64,000 nucleotides of DNA from Diplonema papillatum (lineage: Eukaryota > Euglenozoa > Diplonemea > Diplonemida > Diplonemidae), in contig JAPJBO010000046.1 in assembly GCA_030068145.1 (NCBI GenBank), forward strand, positions 1 through 64,000. The letters are read 5' to 3'. A program made the translations under genes and the position numbers. The notes under the pieces are model-generated. The model saw only the letters and a program-made list of their open reading frames with translations, did not search any database and was not told the DNA's origin. Shown piece after piece: positions 19,361 through 28,158 of the stretch (position 1 is its first letter; the number at the start of each line of letters is the position of its first letter).

Positions 19361-21518
19361 CCGCCGTGCACGGTAGCTCGTCGATGAGCTGCCGGAGGTT
19401 GCGCCGAACGACGTCCAAGTCGTCAGTGCCCGGTTTCCCCGCGGACGCGTCTTTTCGGCACTCTTCGGCGAAGGCGGAGTACAGCGTTTCGAGCTCGCCC
19501 CGGGTGACCACTGCCGAGTCGAACCTGCTGGTGGTGTCGCCGGTGAGCAAGTGGTACAGGTACCGGAGGGTCGACGCCGCGTCCCACGAGCAGGAGAACC
19601 CGAAGGCGGCGACGTACTGGTCGTACGCCAAGTGCGCGGACTTCGAAAGCGCGGTGGCGTCGGCGACGATGTGGCCGCGGAGCTTGCGCGCCCTGCTGGC
19701 GGACAGCGGCCGGCCAACGCCGAGCAGCGTCATGATGTCGAACACCTGGCCCGGGGTCACTCGGCCGCACCCGTCGCAGAGGGAGAGGAACGCCAGCTTG
19801 AACGCCCGCGGCCCGAGCGGGCCGAGGTGCTGCCTGTCCGGCTGCCGCGCGAGCAGCGCGCGCTTGAACAGCGCCGCCACCACCGGCCCGGAGCGGCCGA
19901 GCAACGACGCCGCTGCCTGCCAGTCGGTCTCCAGGTACGACGACCCCTGCCGCTTCGCGCCGCTGCTGCTCCGCTTGCTCACGCTCCGGTGCACCCTCAG
20001 CGCGGCGTCGTCGAAGTCGCAGCTGGTCGTCAGCAGCTCGGACCACCCCCGCGCCACAACCCCCCCTCCCGACCTGCCAGTACCCTGCCCTGGCGACCCC
20101 AGCAGGGGGGACCTCACCGTCTGCGCGCTGAACTCCGTGTGCAAATCGATGCTCAGCGACCGCCCGGACGGCCGTCCCGTCACGCTCAGCTGCGGCTGCT
20201 GCTGCTGTTTTTTGTGGGGCCCCTCGTCGGGGCTCAGCGGCGGGGGGTCGACGGTGCTCGAGAGGAAGGGCGGGGTGGTCGTTTCGGCGAACACCGGATC
20301 TGATGGAGAATGGCTGGCACCCGGCGGCTTAAGCGGAGGGCATGCCGGCGTGGGCAGTGGCGACGTCGACGCGAAGGTGGGGCTCGGCGCCAGCGCGTCG
20401 GGGGAGCCAGTAGACTGGCTCTGCCGCTTGCGCGCGGGGGGGCCAGGGGTTGCCGTGTCGGAGCTGAGCTTGCGGTTGATGGACAGCCGGCTGGACACCG
20501 GGAGGGCGGAGTCAGGGCACCCTCGGTCTGGCGGGGTGAATCGGTCCAAGCTTCGAACGAGCTGCTGATCACTCTCCAGGTTGTCCCCCGAGGCCGCTGT
20601 TTTGCTGTTGGTATTGGCGTTCCCACGCGACCTGCTGTGTTGTGACTCCGGGTCACCGACGACGACTGATTTCGCGGCGTCGGACTGCACGTCCCACACG
20701 TAGACTTCCTCGAACCCAGCGACCTCCGGCACCCGCATTGTCGTCCCGCGCTCTGCGACCAGCAGCGTCCCTCGTTCCCCGTCATCCGTTCCCCTCGGGC
20801 TCTTCGCTCCGGGAGGGGTCCCGACGGTTCGAGACGTTTGGCAGCGCCGTGCGGTGGTCGCGTCGTCGTGCCACCCCCCCACGCCCCACCGAGGCTGCAC
20901 GCCCGATGTCGCGGGCCTCGCGGCCCGTGCCGCCGCCGGCGGCGCGGGCAGGTACCCGTTGAGCGGCGCGCGCGCGGTCTTCACCAAGAAGCTGCGGTCC
21001 CGCGAGACCTGGAGCAGCAGCGACGGCTGCCGGGGGCCCTGCGTGGACCACGGCCTCGCTCCCGGACAGTGAGGCGCCGCGCCGCCTCCGCCGTCGCCGC
21101 CCCGCCGAGCGTCCGGCGGCACCGGGCGGCCGGCGCCCCGCTGCTTGCGCAGCCAGGCGGCTGTGGTGGCGGCGGCGGGGATGTGCGCTGACGCTTTCGG
21201 CCGCCACACCCGCTTCTGCTGCGGCCCGCAGAGGAGGTCGAGCTCCGCGGCGGCGCTGCCGCCCGTTTGCCCCCGCGTCTTGCCACGCGCCCACCCGCCT
21301 TTGCTCTCTTCTCGTGCGGCGGCGCTCGGCGGGGTGAGCAAAGCCCCACCCCCGTGGTCGCCCGACTGCAGGGACCCCCGCGGGGTCCCTGCAGTCCCGA
21401 CGGACGCGAAGAATGGGTTCAACCCGCTCGTGCCGAACACCCCGCGCCTCTGCGGCGCGGCGATGAAGCAGTACCCGCTTTCCTTCGGGGTCGGCCGCAC
21501 CTGGTGGATCTTCGTCAT
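19263..21518 (-). CDS. Large GC-rich protein with C-terminal calcineurin-B-like EF-hands, truncated by Rep-D
   Basis: ATG at 21516-21518; 751 codons, no intron. Acceptor AG at 21537-21538, 18 nt upstream of the ATG, after a 30 nt pyrimidine tract. Residues 1-560 are proline/serine/arginine-rich and probably disordered, apart from a VAGFEEVYVWDVQSDAAKSV segment. Residues about 575-720 look folded. FLSLCDGCGRVTPGQVFDIM resembles an EF-hand exit, then come TLRYLYHLLTG and RFDSAVVTRGELETLYSAFA, spaced like the helices of calcineurin B or calmodulin-like proteins. The frame should go on into a last EF-hand, but at CTADG (721) it enters antisense Rep-D, which supplies the final 30 residues (ending LRRIGFS) and the stop. 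The usual loop acidic residues are sparse, so calcium binding is doubtful. Function unknown. Confidence 0.65.
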   Translation of the reverse strand: MTKIHQVRPTPKESGYCFIAAPQRRGVFGTSGLNPFFASVGTAGTPRGSLQSGDHGGGALLTPPSAAAREESKGGWARGKTRGQTGGSAAAELDLLCGPQQKRVWRPKASAHIPAAATTAAWLRKQRGAGRPVPPDARRGGDGGGGAAPHCPGARPWSTQGPRQPSLLLQVSRDRSFLVKTARAPLNGYLPAPPAAARAARPATSGVQPRWGVGGWHDDATTARRCQTSRTVGTPPGAKSPRGTDDGERGTLLVAERGTTMRVPEVAGFEEVYVWDVQSDAAKSVVVGDPESQHSRSRGNANTNSKTAASGDNLESDQQLVRSLDRFTPPDRGCPDSALPVSSRLSINRKLSSDTATPGPPARKRQSQSTGSPDALAPSPTFASTSPLPTPACPPLKPPGASHSPSDPVFAETTTPPFLSSTVDPPPLSPDEGPHKKQQQQPQLSVTGRPSGRSLSIDLHTEFSAQTVRSPLLGSPGQGTGRSGGGVVARGWSELLTTSCDFDDAALRVHRSVSKRSSSGAKRQGSSYLETDWQAAASLLGRSGPVVAALFKRALLARQPDRQHLGPLGPRAFKLAFLSLCDGCGRVTPGQVFDIMTLLGVGRPLSASRARKLRGHIVADATALSKSAHLAYDQYVAAFGFSCSWDAASTLRYLYHLLTGDTTSRFDSAVVTRGELETLYSAFAEECRKDASAGKPGTDDLDVVRRNLRQLIDELPCTADGLLLLLFRVIRIRLRIRDFRSPGDLRRIGFS

Positions 21519-21536
21519 TGTATTGATTGCACTATA

Positions 21537-21575
21537 CTAGGGGAGGGGAGGGAGGGGTGGGCTTCGGCAGAATGT
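21537..21575 (-). promoter_or_regulatory. Probable spliced-leader acceptor
   Basis: Minus strand CCCACCCCTCCCTCCCCTCC then CCTAG, followed by an 18 nt leader and ATG. Strongest pyrimidine tract of the window. Confidence 0.6.
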
Positions 21576-21836
21576 GTGCGTGGGGCGTGGGTATGTGTGT
21601 TTGTGGGTGTCACCGTGTTTATTTTGTTCGGGTGTCTTGCGACAAAACGGCCCCTTTCTACGGCATTGGGAGGCGGGAAGGGGGGGGGATACTGCGGGGT
21701 GTTGCGCTGTTATTATCCGGAGAGAGCCAGAGAACACATCAAAAAAACGTCGAAGGGTGCGTGGGCCTCCCTCGAACACCACGGGTCCGGGGGGTGACTG
21801 TGGCACGCCCGCACATCCAGTGTGAAATCGAGAGGA

Positions 21837-21872
21837 CACCCGCAAAACCAGATCACACTGGATTTGCGGGTG
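21837..21872. repeat. Hairpin upstream of the EF-hand gene
   Basis: CACCCGCAAAACCAG and CTGGATTTGCGGGTG pair around ATCACA with one mismatch. A further ATCCAGTGTG just outside pairs with the CACACTGGAT on the right arm, so two alternative foldings are possible. Confidence 0.6.
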
Positions 21873-22121
21873 CCCCGCCGGATGTTCACATTCCGGTCCT
21901 TCGCATCGAAGCCGGGCGATGTCCCCGGCGGGAAGAAGAAGTAGTCATCCTTCTTCCTTTGCGCGCGTACCACATCCTCTAGCAGTCGTGTATGACGAGG
22001 TGTCCCTTCAACACTCGAGCATTTGCACTGACTTTCAGAGGTGTGGTGCATCAGGAGTCTGCGAAAAACGTTCAAACGAGTGTGCTGGAGCACTACTGGA
22101 TTTGCAGGTGCGACACACTGC

Positions 22122-23310
22122 GTGTACCCACACCCGACACTTTGACCTCACAGTTAACTCCCCCACCGGTGCTGTGCGCATATGCAGTGCTGTGCGCATA
22201 TACACACGGTGTACCCACACCCGACACTTTGACCTCACAGTTAACTCCCCCACCGGTGCTGTGCGCATATGCAGTGCTGTGCGCATATGCACACGGTGTA
22301 CCCACACCCGACACTTTGACCTCACAGTTAACTCCCCCACCGGTGCTGTGCGCATATGCAGTGCTGTGCGCATATACACACGGTGTACCCACACCGACAC
22401 TTTGACTGCACAGTTAACTCCCCCACCGGTGCTGTGCGCATATGCACGCGGTACCCACACCCGACACTTTGACCTCACAGTTAACTCCCCCACCGGTGCT
22501 GTGCGCATATGCAGTGCTGTGCGCATATACACACGGTGTACCCACACCCGACACTTTGACCTCACAGTTAACTCCCCCACCGGTGCTGTGCGCATATGCA
22601 GTGCTGTGCGCATATACACACGGTGTACCCACACCCGACACTTTGACCTCACAGTTAACTCCCCCACCGGTGCTGTGCGCATATGCAGTGCTGTGCGCAT
22701 ATACACACGGTGTACCCACACCCGACACTTTGACCTCACAGTTAACTCCCCCACCGGTGCTGTGCGCATATGCAGTGCTGTGCGCATATACACACGGTGT
22801 ACCCACACCCGACACTTTGACCTCACAGTTAACTCCCCCACCGGTGCTGTGCGCATATGCAGTGCTGTGCGCATATACACACGGTGTACCCACACCCGAC
22901 ACTTTGACCTCACAGTTAACTCCCCCACCGGTGCTGTGCGCATATGCAGTGCTGTGCGCATATACACACGGTGTACCCACACCCGACACTTTGACCTCAC
23001 AGTTAACTCCCCCACCGGTGCTGTGCGCATATGCAGTGCTGTGCGCATATACACACGGTGTACCCACACCCGACACTTTGACCTCACAGTTAACTCCCCC
23101 ATCGGTGCTGTGCGCATATGCAGTGCTGTGCGCATATGCACACGGTGTACCCACACCCGACACTTTGACTGCACAGTTAACTCCCCCACCGGTGCTGTGC
23201 GCATATGCACGCGGTACCCACACCCGACACTTTGACCGCACAGTTAACTCCCCCACCAGTGCTGTGCGCATATACATACGGTGTACCCACACTCGACACT
23301 TTGACCGCGG
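22122..23310 (+). repeat. 87 bp minisatellite, about 14 units
   Basis: GTGTACCCACACCCGACACT, TTGACCTCACAGTTAACTCC, CCCACCGGTGCTGTGCGCAT, ATGCAGTGCTGTGCGCATAT, ACACACG. Units start at 22122, 22209 and so on with near identity; two lack the second GTGCTGTGCGCATAT part (about 22390-22460 and 23170-23215). Since 87 is divisible by three, both strands stay open and give 29-residue repeat proteins, which I do not regard as genes. Confidence 0.95.
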
Positions 23311-23395
23311 CGCTGTCTCGCCAGGCGTCCGGCGGCACCGGATAGCCGGCGCCCCGCTGCTTGCGCAGCCACGCGGCCGTGGTGGCGGGTCTGAC
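23311..23395 (-). pseudogene. Copy of a piece of the EF-hand gene
   Basis: GGCGTCCGGCGGCACCGGAT, GCCGGCGCCCCGCTGCTTGC and GCAGCCACGCGGCCGTGGTG match the coding sequence at 21108-21175 (the AWLRKQRGAGRPVPPDARRG segment) with few differences. It sits exactly between the 87 bp and the 95 bp arrays. Confidence 0.75.
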
Positions 23396-23420
23396 ACCTG
23401 CTTTTTCAACTCCAGCTTGC

Positions 23421-23705
23421 ACCGACACCCTTTGTGGGATCTGATGAGCGATCACTCGAACACCTGAAGTCAGCTCTCGGTTCATCCCGCGTCGCCAGTC
23501 CTGCTGTCAAGATGAACCGACACCCTTTGTGGGATCTGATGAGCGATCACTCGGACACCTTAAGTCAGCTCTCGGTTCATCCCGCGTCGCCAGTCCTGCT
23601 GTCAAGATGAACCGACACCCTTTGTGGGATCTGATGAGCGATCACTCGGACACCTTAAGTCAGCTCTCGGTTCATCCCGCGTCGCCAGTCCTGCTTACCA
23701 GAAGT
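23421..23705 (+). repeat. Three tandem 95 bp units
   Basis: ACCGACACCCTTTGTGGGAT begins at 23421, 23516 and 23611; each unit continues GCGATCACTCGGACACCTTA, CAGCTCTCGGTTCATCCCGC, GTCGCCAGTCCTGCTGTCAA. The units are nearly identical. Confidence 0.95.
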
Positions 23706-23857
23706 GGCCCACTTAGAACCAGGATTCTACGTCAGGGTTCAATGAAGTAACCCCTCTGCTCACACCCATTTAAAGTTTGAGAATAGGTCGAGGAAGCGAT
23801 TTCCCCAATGCCTCCAATCATTCGCTTTACCTGGCGTAACTGCTATTTTGGTTCTAA

Positions 23858-24133
23858 CTATCCTGAGGGAAACTTCGTTCTGAGGCAGAACCCCACCGAG
23901 TAGTACTGGGGGCGGAGGGTGGCTACGCCTTGAGCAGTCCCACGGCCTCTCACAGCCTCTCCCTCCCGCCTGCAGGTGTTCTTGTGGCCGTCGCTACCGT
24001 GCTGTGGTGAGCGGCCGACCGCGGCGGCGGCCGCCGGTTTGCTGACCTGCGTCTGCTTCTTCACCGGTTTCGTTGATGATTTGCCGTCTTTTATTCCGCG
24101 CAAAGCGAACGCTTTTTTCTCTGCCGTGGTCAT
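23858..24133 (-). CDS. Possible 5' fragment of a basic protein
   Basis: ATG at 24131-24133. The product starts MTTAEKKAFALRGIKDGKSS and continues with lysine-rich sequence (PVKKQTQVSKPAAAAA), like the N-terminus of a nuclear or chromatin protein. After about residue 50 it loses coding character and ends at 23858. No acceptor tract is obvious. It may be a truncated gene. Confidence 0.3.
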   Translation of the reverse strand: MTTAEKKAFALRGIKDGKSSTKPVKKQTQVSKPAAAAAVGRSPQHGSDGHKNTCRREGEAVRGRGTAQGVATLRPQYYSVGFCLRTKFPSG

Positions 24134-24139
24134 CCCAAC

Positions 24140-24885
24140 AAGGGTGATTCGCGCGCGTGCTCATAATGTGACAAGCGGTAAGCGGTGAACGAGTAAAACT
24201 GACAGATAGAACCACGAACCGGTACACTCGCCCAGAAGGACGCGCGCGTGCAAAAAAAAAAAAAAAGAGAGAACAATGGTGGAAACGGGAAAGAATCACG
24301 AAATGAAGGACGAGAGGTGAGCTTTGTTTCCTAAAGCGTGCTTATTGTCCGGCGGGCGGTTCGGGAAGCACAACGGTGCTCTCGGCCCCCGCCGCCCAAA
24401 AAGCTGATGGTTAATTTCTTTAGTGGGAAGGGGGGTTCGGTCTAGTGCAAAGAAGTATCCGAACAATTCAAACTTGTAGCAGAAAGCAGCATTTTTCTCT
24501 GTGCATTCGACCGTGAGGAGGCCGCTGTGTCGTATGGAGGCTGGTTCGATGAGGGGGTGTTCCCGACAGACTGAGTTACTACGCCATCGCCCACTTCCTC
24601 TTTCTCTCTCTCTGAACCTACCTCCGAGGGGTTGCTGGTTGCTCGTGTGGTCTTTGCGTTGTGTATTCCGTAGCAGACCTACTCGTTACCTCTCGTGTCA
24701 CTGCACAAAGTCAGATTAGAGTCAAACTCAACAGGTCTTCTTCCCCCGCTGACAGTTTCAAGTCCGTCCCCTTGACTGCTGTTTCGCCAGATAATAGGTA
24801 GGGACAGAAGGAATCGCATTGGTCCATTCATGCGCGTCTTTAATTAGAAGACGAAGCATTTGGCTACCTTAAGCAGGAGGAGATT
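24140..24885. other. No gene recognised
   Basis: A 14 bp A-run at 24252 and mixed sequence; nothing that I can assign. Confidence 0.5.
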
Positions 24886-24890
24886 AGAAG

Positions 24891-25043
24891 ATGGCCGCAA
24901 ACGTGGCAGCCCTGACACAGAGTGGCGCGTTTTCGGCAGAAGAACGCAAAGACGCACTGAAAACCTCGGGGGGCGCCAAGCATGGTCTATTGTTGCTGCG
25001 GAAGATAATTAGCCTCCGATACCGTATCTCTAGGATCTCGTAA
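24891..25043 (+). CDS. Short ORF, possible truncated gene start
   Basis: ATG at 24891 in GAAGATGGCC, 50 codons to TAA at 25041. It begins MAANVAALTQSGAFSAEERK, then ALKTSGGAKHGLLLLRKII. The first 35 residues look like a genuine N-terminus, whereas the SLRYRISRIS end looks non-coding. No pyrimidine tract lies directly upstream. Either a small gene or the 5' remnant of a larger one. Confidence 0.3.
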   Translation: MAANVAALTQSGAFSAEERKDALKTSGGAKHGLLLLRKIISLRYRISRIS

Positions 25044-25097
25044 CAGTTCCAAGCTGACACTTCATTGCGGGCACAACATGCAAGAAGGCCTGGAAAA

Positions 25098-25195
25098 AAA
25101 TCAGGAGCCGCGGGTAGCACCCGGGAGCGCCACTCACAGCACTTTCAATCTGAGCCCAGACCTAAACCCGCACTGACAATCCCGCATGTGTCCTC
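25098..25195 (-). repeat. Inverted copy of the 8515-8610 repeat
   Basis: AGGAGCCGCGGGTAGCACCC, TTTCAATCTGAGCCCAGACC and CACTGACAATCCCGCATGTG are the reverse complement of the 8.5 kb copy. Confidence 0.75.
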
Positions 25196-25654
25196 AGAGT
25201 CAATCCTTTTCCCACCGCCCTCACACCGGCCGTGGTTGCTGCCCTCAAACCTTGCACTGTGCGCTTGCTAACAAGAAAGGTAAACCGGCAAACCAAGCTA
25301 GACCACTACACTGCACTTCTTGTGCCTAGAACGATACAACTCCCGATACCGCTCCATGCCGTAAAAGGACATGAGCCTGCGAAATAAAGCCGCCCGACAA
25401 TGCACTTTTTGGGGAGGAGGAGCTGCCGTGTGCTGCTGTCCTTGTGTATTCGTACTTGACCAACAGTTCCACCCGCCGCACGCCAATTGTCGCAAGTCCG
25501 CCCTTCGGTTGAAGCTCGTCCAGAACTTCTCGCATTTCGTTCTTTCCTCGTTTCATTCACGAAGTTTCTGGTCCCTCTCAGGTTGTTGAAAGGGGGCTGG
25601 TCGCCCCACTGCCGTTTCTTGCAGCGGGGCGGATCGGTCTCCCAGTTGCTACTT

Positions 25655-25872
25655 TTTTTGTATAAGCACCCGCTTTGTAGGAAATGCTTGAGGAGACTGC
25701 CAGTTGCGATAGATCAAAGGAGGTAAATGTGTTGTAGCCCACACGAAACACAGGTAACTCTGGGTTTAGTGGCGGGCGTAAGCGTTCAACGAAAAAGACC
25801 CACTTTGTAGTTGTATTGGTTTCTCCCCCTCTAGCCTCCTTCGAAATGAGCACAAGGCAGTCCCTCGAGTAT
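25655..25872 (-). mobile_element. SINE-A copy
   Basis: Reverse orientation: AAAATACTCGAGGGACTGCC at 25872, then GGAGGCTAGAGGGGGAGAAA, GAACGCTTACGCCCGCCACT and AAGCGGGTGCTTATACAAAA at 25655. Essentially complete. Confidence 0.9.
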
Positions 25873-25954
25873 TTTTAGTTGTTTTGAATTGGTTGCGAAG
25901 GTGCACCTAACCCTTCGAAGGTGCTTGGCCTCCTCTTTTTCTTCCCCATTCTCG

Positions 25955-26003
25955 TAGAATGGGCCCGATCGAACCATTGCGAATGCCGCATTGGTTCGAA
26001 CCA
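25955..26003. repeat. Imperfect hairpin
   Basis: CGAACCATTGCG and CGCATTGGTTCG pair around AATGC; ATTCTCGTAGAAT just before is a second small hairpin. A plus-strand ORF through here (25959-26245) includes KHDLKRRLLFYDGRIRCGRK but has no recognised family. Confidence 0.5.
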
Positions 26004-26245
26004 CGGCCACGGAGACTTTTGGCAGCAGCCAAGCACGATCTGAAGCGCAGGCTGCTTTTTTACGACGGAAGGATCCGCTGCGGACGGAAAACGATGCCGG
26101 GCCACGTGCAAGTCACGCTTTTCGACGCTTTCCACGCGAGGAAAAGCTGGCGCCAAGACCTCGCCCCCTCGGTCAGCATTGTTGCACTCACGCGCAAAGA
26201 GACTGCGGACTTCCCATTTTTTTCGGAAGCGCCGCGGTATAAAAG

Positions 26246-26523
26246 GTACCAGGGAAAGCCTGCTACACGGGAGCCAAGCTTCACATGTTCGGCGGTACTG
26301 CAGAGCCACGGGCCTACGGGTCAAGTGGCTACCGATTTCCCAAACTAAGCGTGGCGCACCTTGGAGCTTGGCGCTCGCGCTGAACACAAGCTCGTCGAGG
26401 CGGTCAGCCACAGGGCAAAGCGGACGGGGTTGTGGCACTGTGCTGCCTCCGACTCAAGCTTTGCAAGCTGTGGTTGACCGTCACGTTCCTGGACCAGGAA
26501 CGGCCTTTTTATTTTTCTTCTTC
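26246..26523 (+). mobile_element. Rep-C insertion with 25 bp target duplication
   Basis: A 25 bp sequence beginning TTTCGGAAGCGCCGCG and ending TATAAAAG is repeated exactly at 26221-26245 and 26524-26548, bracketing a 278 bp Rep-C copy whose 3' end is CGGCCTTTTTATTTTTCTTC. Confidence 0.9.
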
Positions 26524-26669
26524 TTTCGGAAGCGCCGCGGTATAAAAGCGGTGGGGCAACCTTTTACTCTCGAGAGTTTGAGGACGCGGGTATCTCCTTC
26601 TAAGAATCTGCGGGAATGCTTTGTTGAGGATAGCGACGTGCTGGAGTTGAAGCCTGGAGGCTGAAAATC

Positions 26670-27020
26670 CAAGGTGCCGTCGGTCAAGAGAGACGCCTTC
26701 TGCGACCCGCCGGTATGAAGGTATAACAGATGAGCTGGTGATGAAGACTGCGATGCGCTCTAGCCTGAGAATGCACAGTGCCGTCGTCTGCTGAGATAGG
26801 ACGTTCACTGCGGTCCGCCGTAGGATTCGAGCACGACCCGACGAGTCCAGTCAATTAGGGATCAGGTTCTTCAAGGTGTGCCACATCGAGCATGCCTCTG
26901 ATCAGACCACGCACATCAGCCTGACTGTGCGGGTACTTCATGAAAGACGCCGCAGCCCGACCTGACGAGTCCTGTCACCGGCGAACAGCTTTCCTACAGG
27001 TTTCTTGCGATTCGTCGAGG
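26670..27020 (-). pseudogene. Decayed copies of the 3' end of the neighbouring membrane-protein gene
   Basis: Three segments (26673-26720, 26775-26870 and 26943-26990) resemble the coding end at 27215-27300: GTGCCGTCGTCTG.., GCGGTCCGCCGTAGGATTCG, CGACCCGACGAGTCCAGTC. Translated on the minus strand, the middle one gives WTRRVVLESYGGPQ then a stop, against TRWVLLKSYGGPQW in the gene. Confidence 0.7.
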
Positions 27021-27205
27021 GAACTCCACCGGGCATCAACGACCTCCTGGTTTGTCCTGTCCACACACGTGGCAGCTAACTCGAGCGGATACCCCGTACG
27101 TGGAACGTTTGGGGTTTCCCAAAGGACAGCAATCGCCGCCTGCGGGGGTTCTCCCTTCGGGTGTTATCGTGCGACAACGCAATCCCTGAAGAAGACCTCT
27201 GCCGG

Positions 27206-27865
27206 TCACCCTGTTTGGTGCGTGCCGTCGTCTGTCATGAGAGACGTCCATTGCGGCCCGCCGTAGGACTTGAGCAGGACCCAGCGAGTCCCGTCAAAAG
27301 CGATCAGCTTCTTCGCGAAGTCGCCGATGGAGACGTAGTACTGGTAGGCGGTCGACTCGGAGTCGAACTTCGGCGACGTGTTGACGCCGCTCTGGTGCCA
27401 CTTGACGACCCACGCCGACTGCCCGGCGCGCACCTGCCCGCCCTTGTTGTCGTTGACCAGCTTCTTGAACGTGTCGAGCGACGTCGCGCTGAGCCCCGCC
27501 AGCTCCTGCACCCGCTCCTCGAACGCAGCTTGAATCTTGCTGAACTTCCCGGCGAGTTTTTCTTCGAGCCTGCCAAGGTCTTCGTCGGTCAGCTCGTCTT
27601 CGTCCTCCTCTTCGTCGGAGTCTCCCCCGGCGGCCCGGCCCCCCCGCCGCAGCCCGTCGAGCAGCTCCTGCACCGCCGACACGTTCCGCTCGAGGAACAG
27701 CAGCTGCTCTGATATCTCGCCCTGCATGTCGCGCACCTCGGAGATCTCGCCTATGTACGCGGCGGCCATCCGGTTCGCCCGGTACGACCGCATGCCGATG
27801 GCCAGCACCATCACGACGCACACAGCCGCAAGCCCAGCCGCGGCCCCGCTCCGGTCGCCTTTCAT
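27206..27865 (-). CDS. Single-pass membrane coiled-coil protein, unknown
   Basis: ATG at 27863-27865, 219 residues. Residues 8-25 (AAGLAAVCVVMVLAIGM) form a signal anchor after a short basic N-terminus. Residues 35-75 are a likely coiled coil, 82-95 an acidic run (DSDEEEDEDELTDED), 97-140 a second helix, and 150-210 a compact aromatic-rich end (AWVVKWHQSGV, STAYQYYVSIGDFAKKLIAF, TRWVLLKSYGGPQW). Type II topology is expected, with the compact part outside the cytosol. No family recognised. The gene lacks a pyrimidine tract right at its ATG. Its C-terminal module is present again as three decayed copies just downstream (26670-27020), which marks it as locally amplified sequence. Confidence 0.65.
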   Translation of the reverse strand: MKGDRSGAAAGLAAVCVVMVLAIGMRSYRANRMAAAYIGEISEVRDMQGEISEQLLFLERNVSAVQELLDGLRRGGRAAGGDSDEEEDEDELTDEDLGRLEEKLAGKFSKIQAAFEERVQELAGLSATSLDTFKKLVNDNKGGQVRAGQSAWVVKWHQSGVNTSPKFDSESTAYQYYVSIGDFAKKLIAFDGTRWVLLKSYGGPQWTSLMTDDGTHQTG

Positions 27866-28019
27866 TGTTTGAGTGGTCGGTCGGGGGGTGTGTGTTTAAC
27901 AAAAGGACGGACCCTACATGTCGTCGCGTTTCGGATAATAATAATAACACGGCTAAGATGGTGCCCCTCCCCGGATGGAAGACGCCGGTTCTTCACGTAC
28001 GTTTTTGAAAGTAGGAAAC

Positions 28020-28043
28020 GGAAGCGGAAACGTTTCCGCTTCC
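28020..28043. promoter_or_regulatory. Perfect 24 bp palindrome upstream of the membrane-protein gene
   Basis: GGAAGCGGAAACG and its complement meet with no spacer. TTTGAAA to the left and TTCAAAT to the right extend the pairing. It lies about 155 bp upstream of the ATG at 27865. It could bind a dimeric protein or be a foldback remnant. Confidence 0.45.
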
Positions 28044-28158
28044 TTCAAATGAACTGTAAAGCGAGTATGAACTGTGGGAAGACCCCTTAGGCTGAAAGGT
28101 CTTTCCATGGTTTCTGCTAGCAAGCCGTTGGGCTTTTGTTTGCAGCCGCAGTTGTCGT

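Noticed and set aside
19366-20568. 400-codon plus-strand ORF opposite the EF-hand gene
   Set aside because: Antisense shadow; the minus frame has the acceptor tract, start codon and EF-hand-like pattern.
22122-23310. CRISPR array
   Set aside because: The spacers are also repeated; it is a plain tandem array, and the window is eukaryotic.
21919-23467. ORFs of 330-440 codons on both strands of the 87 bp array
   Set aside because: Unit length divisible by three keeps frames open by arithmetic; several frames are open at once and none has a gene-like start.
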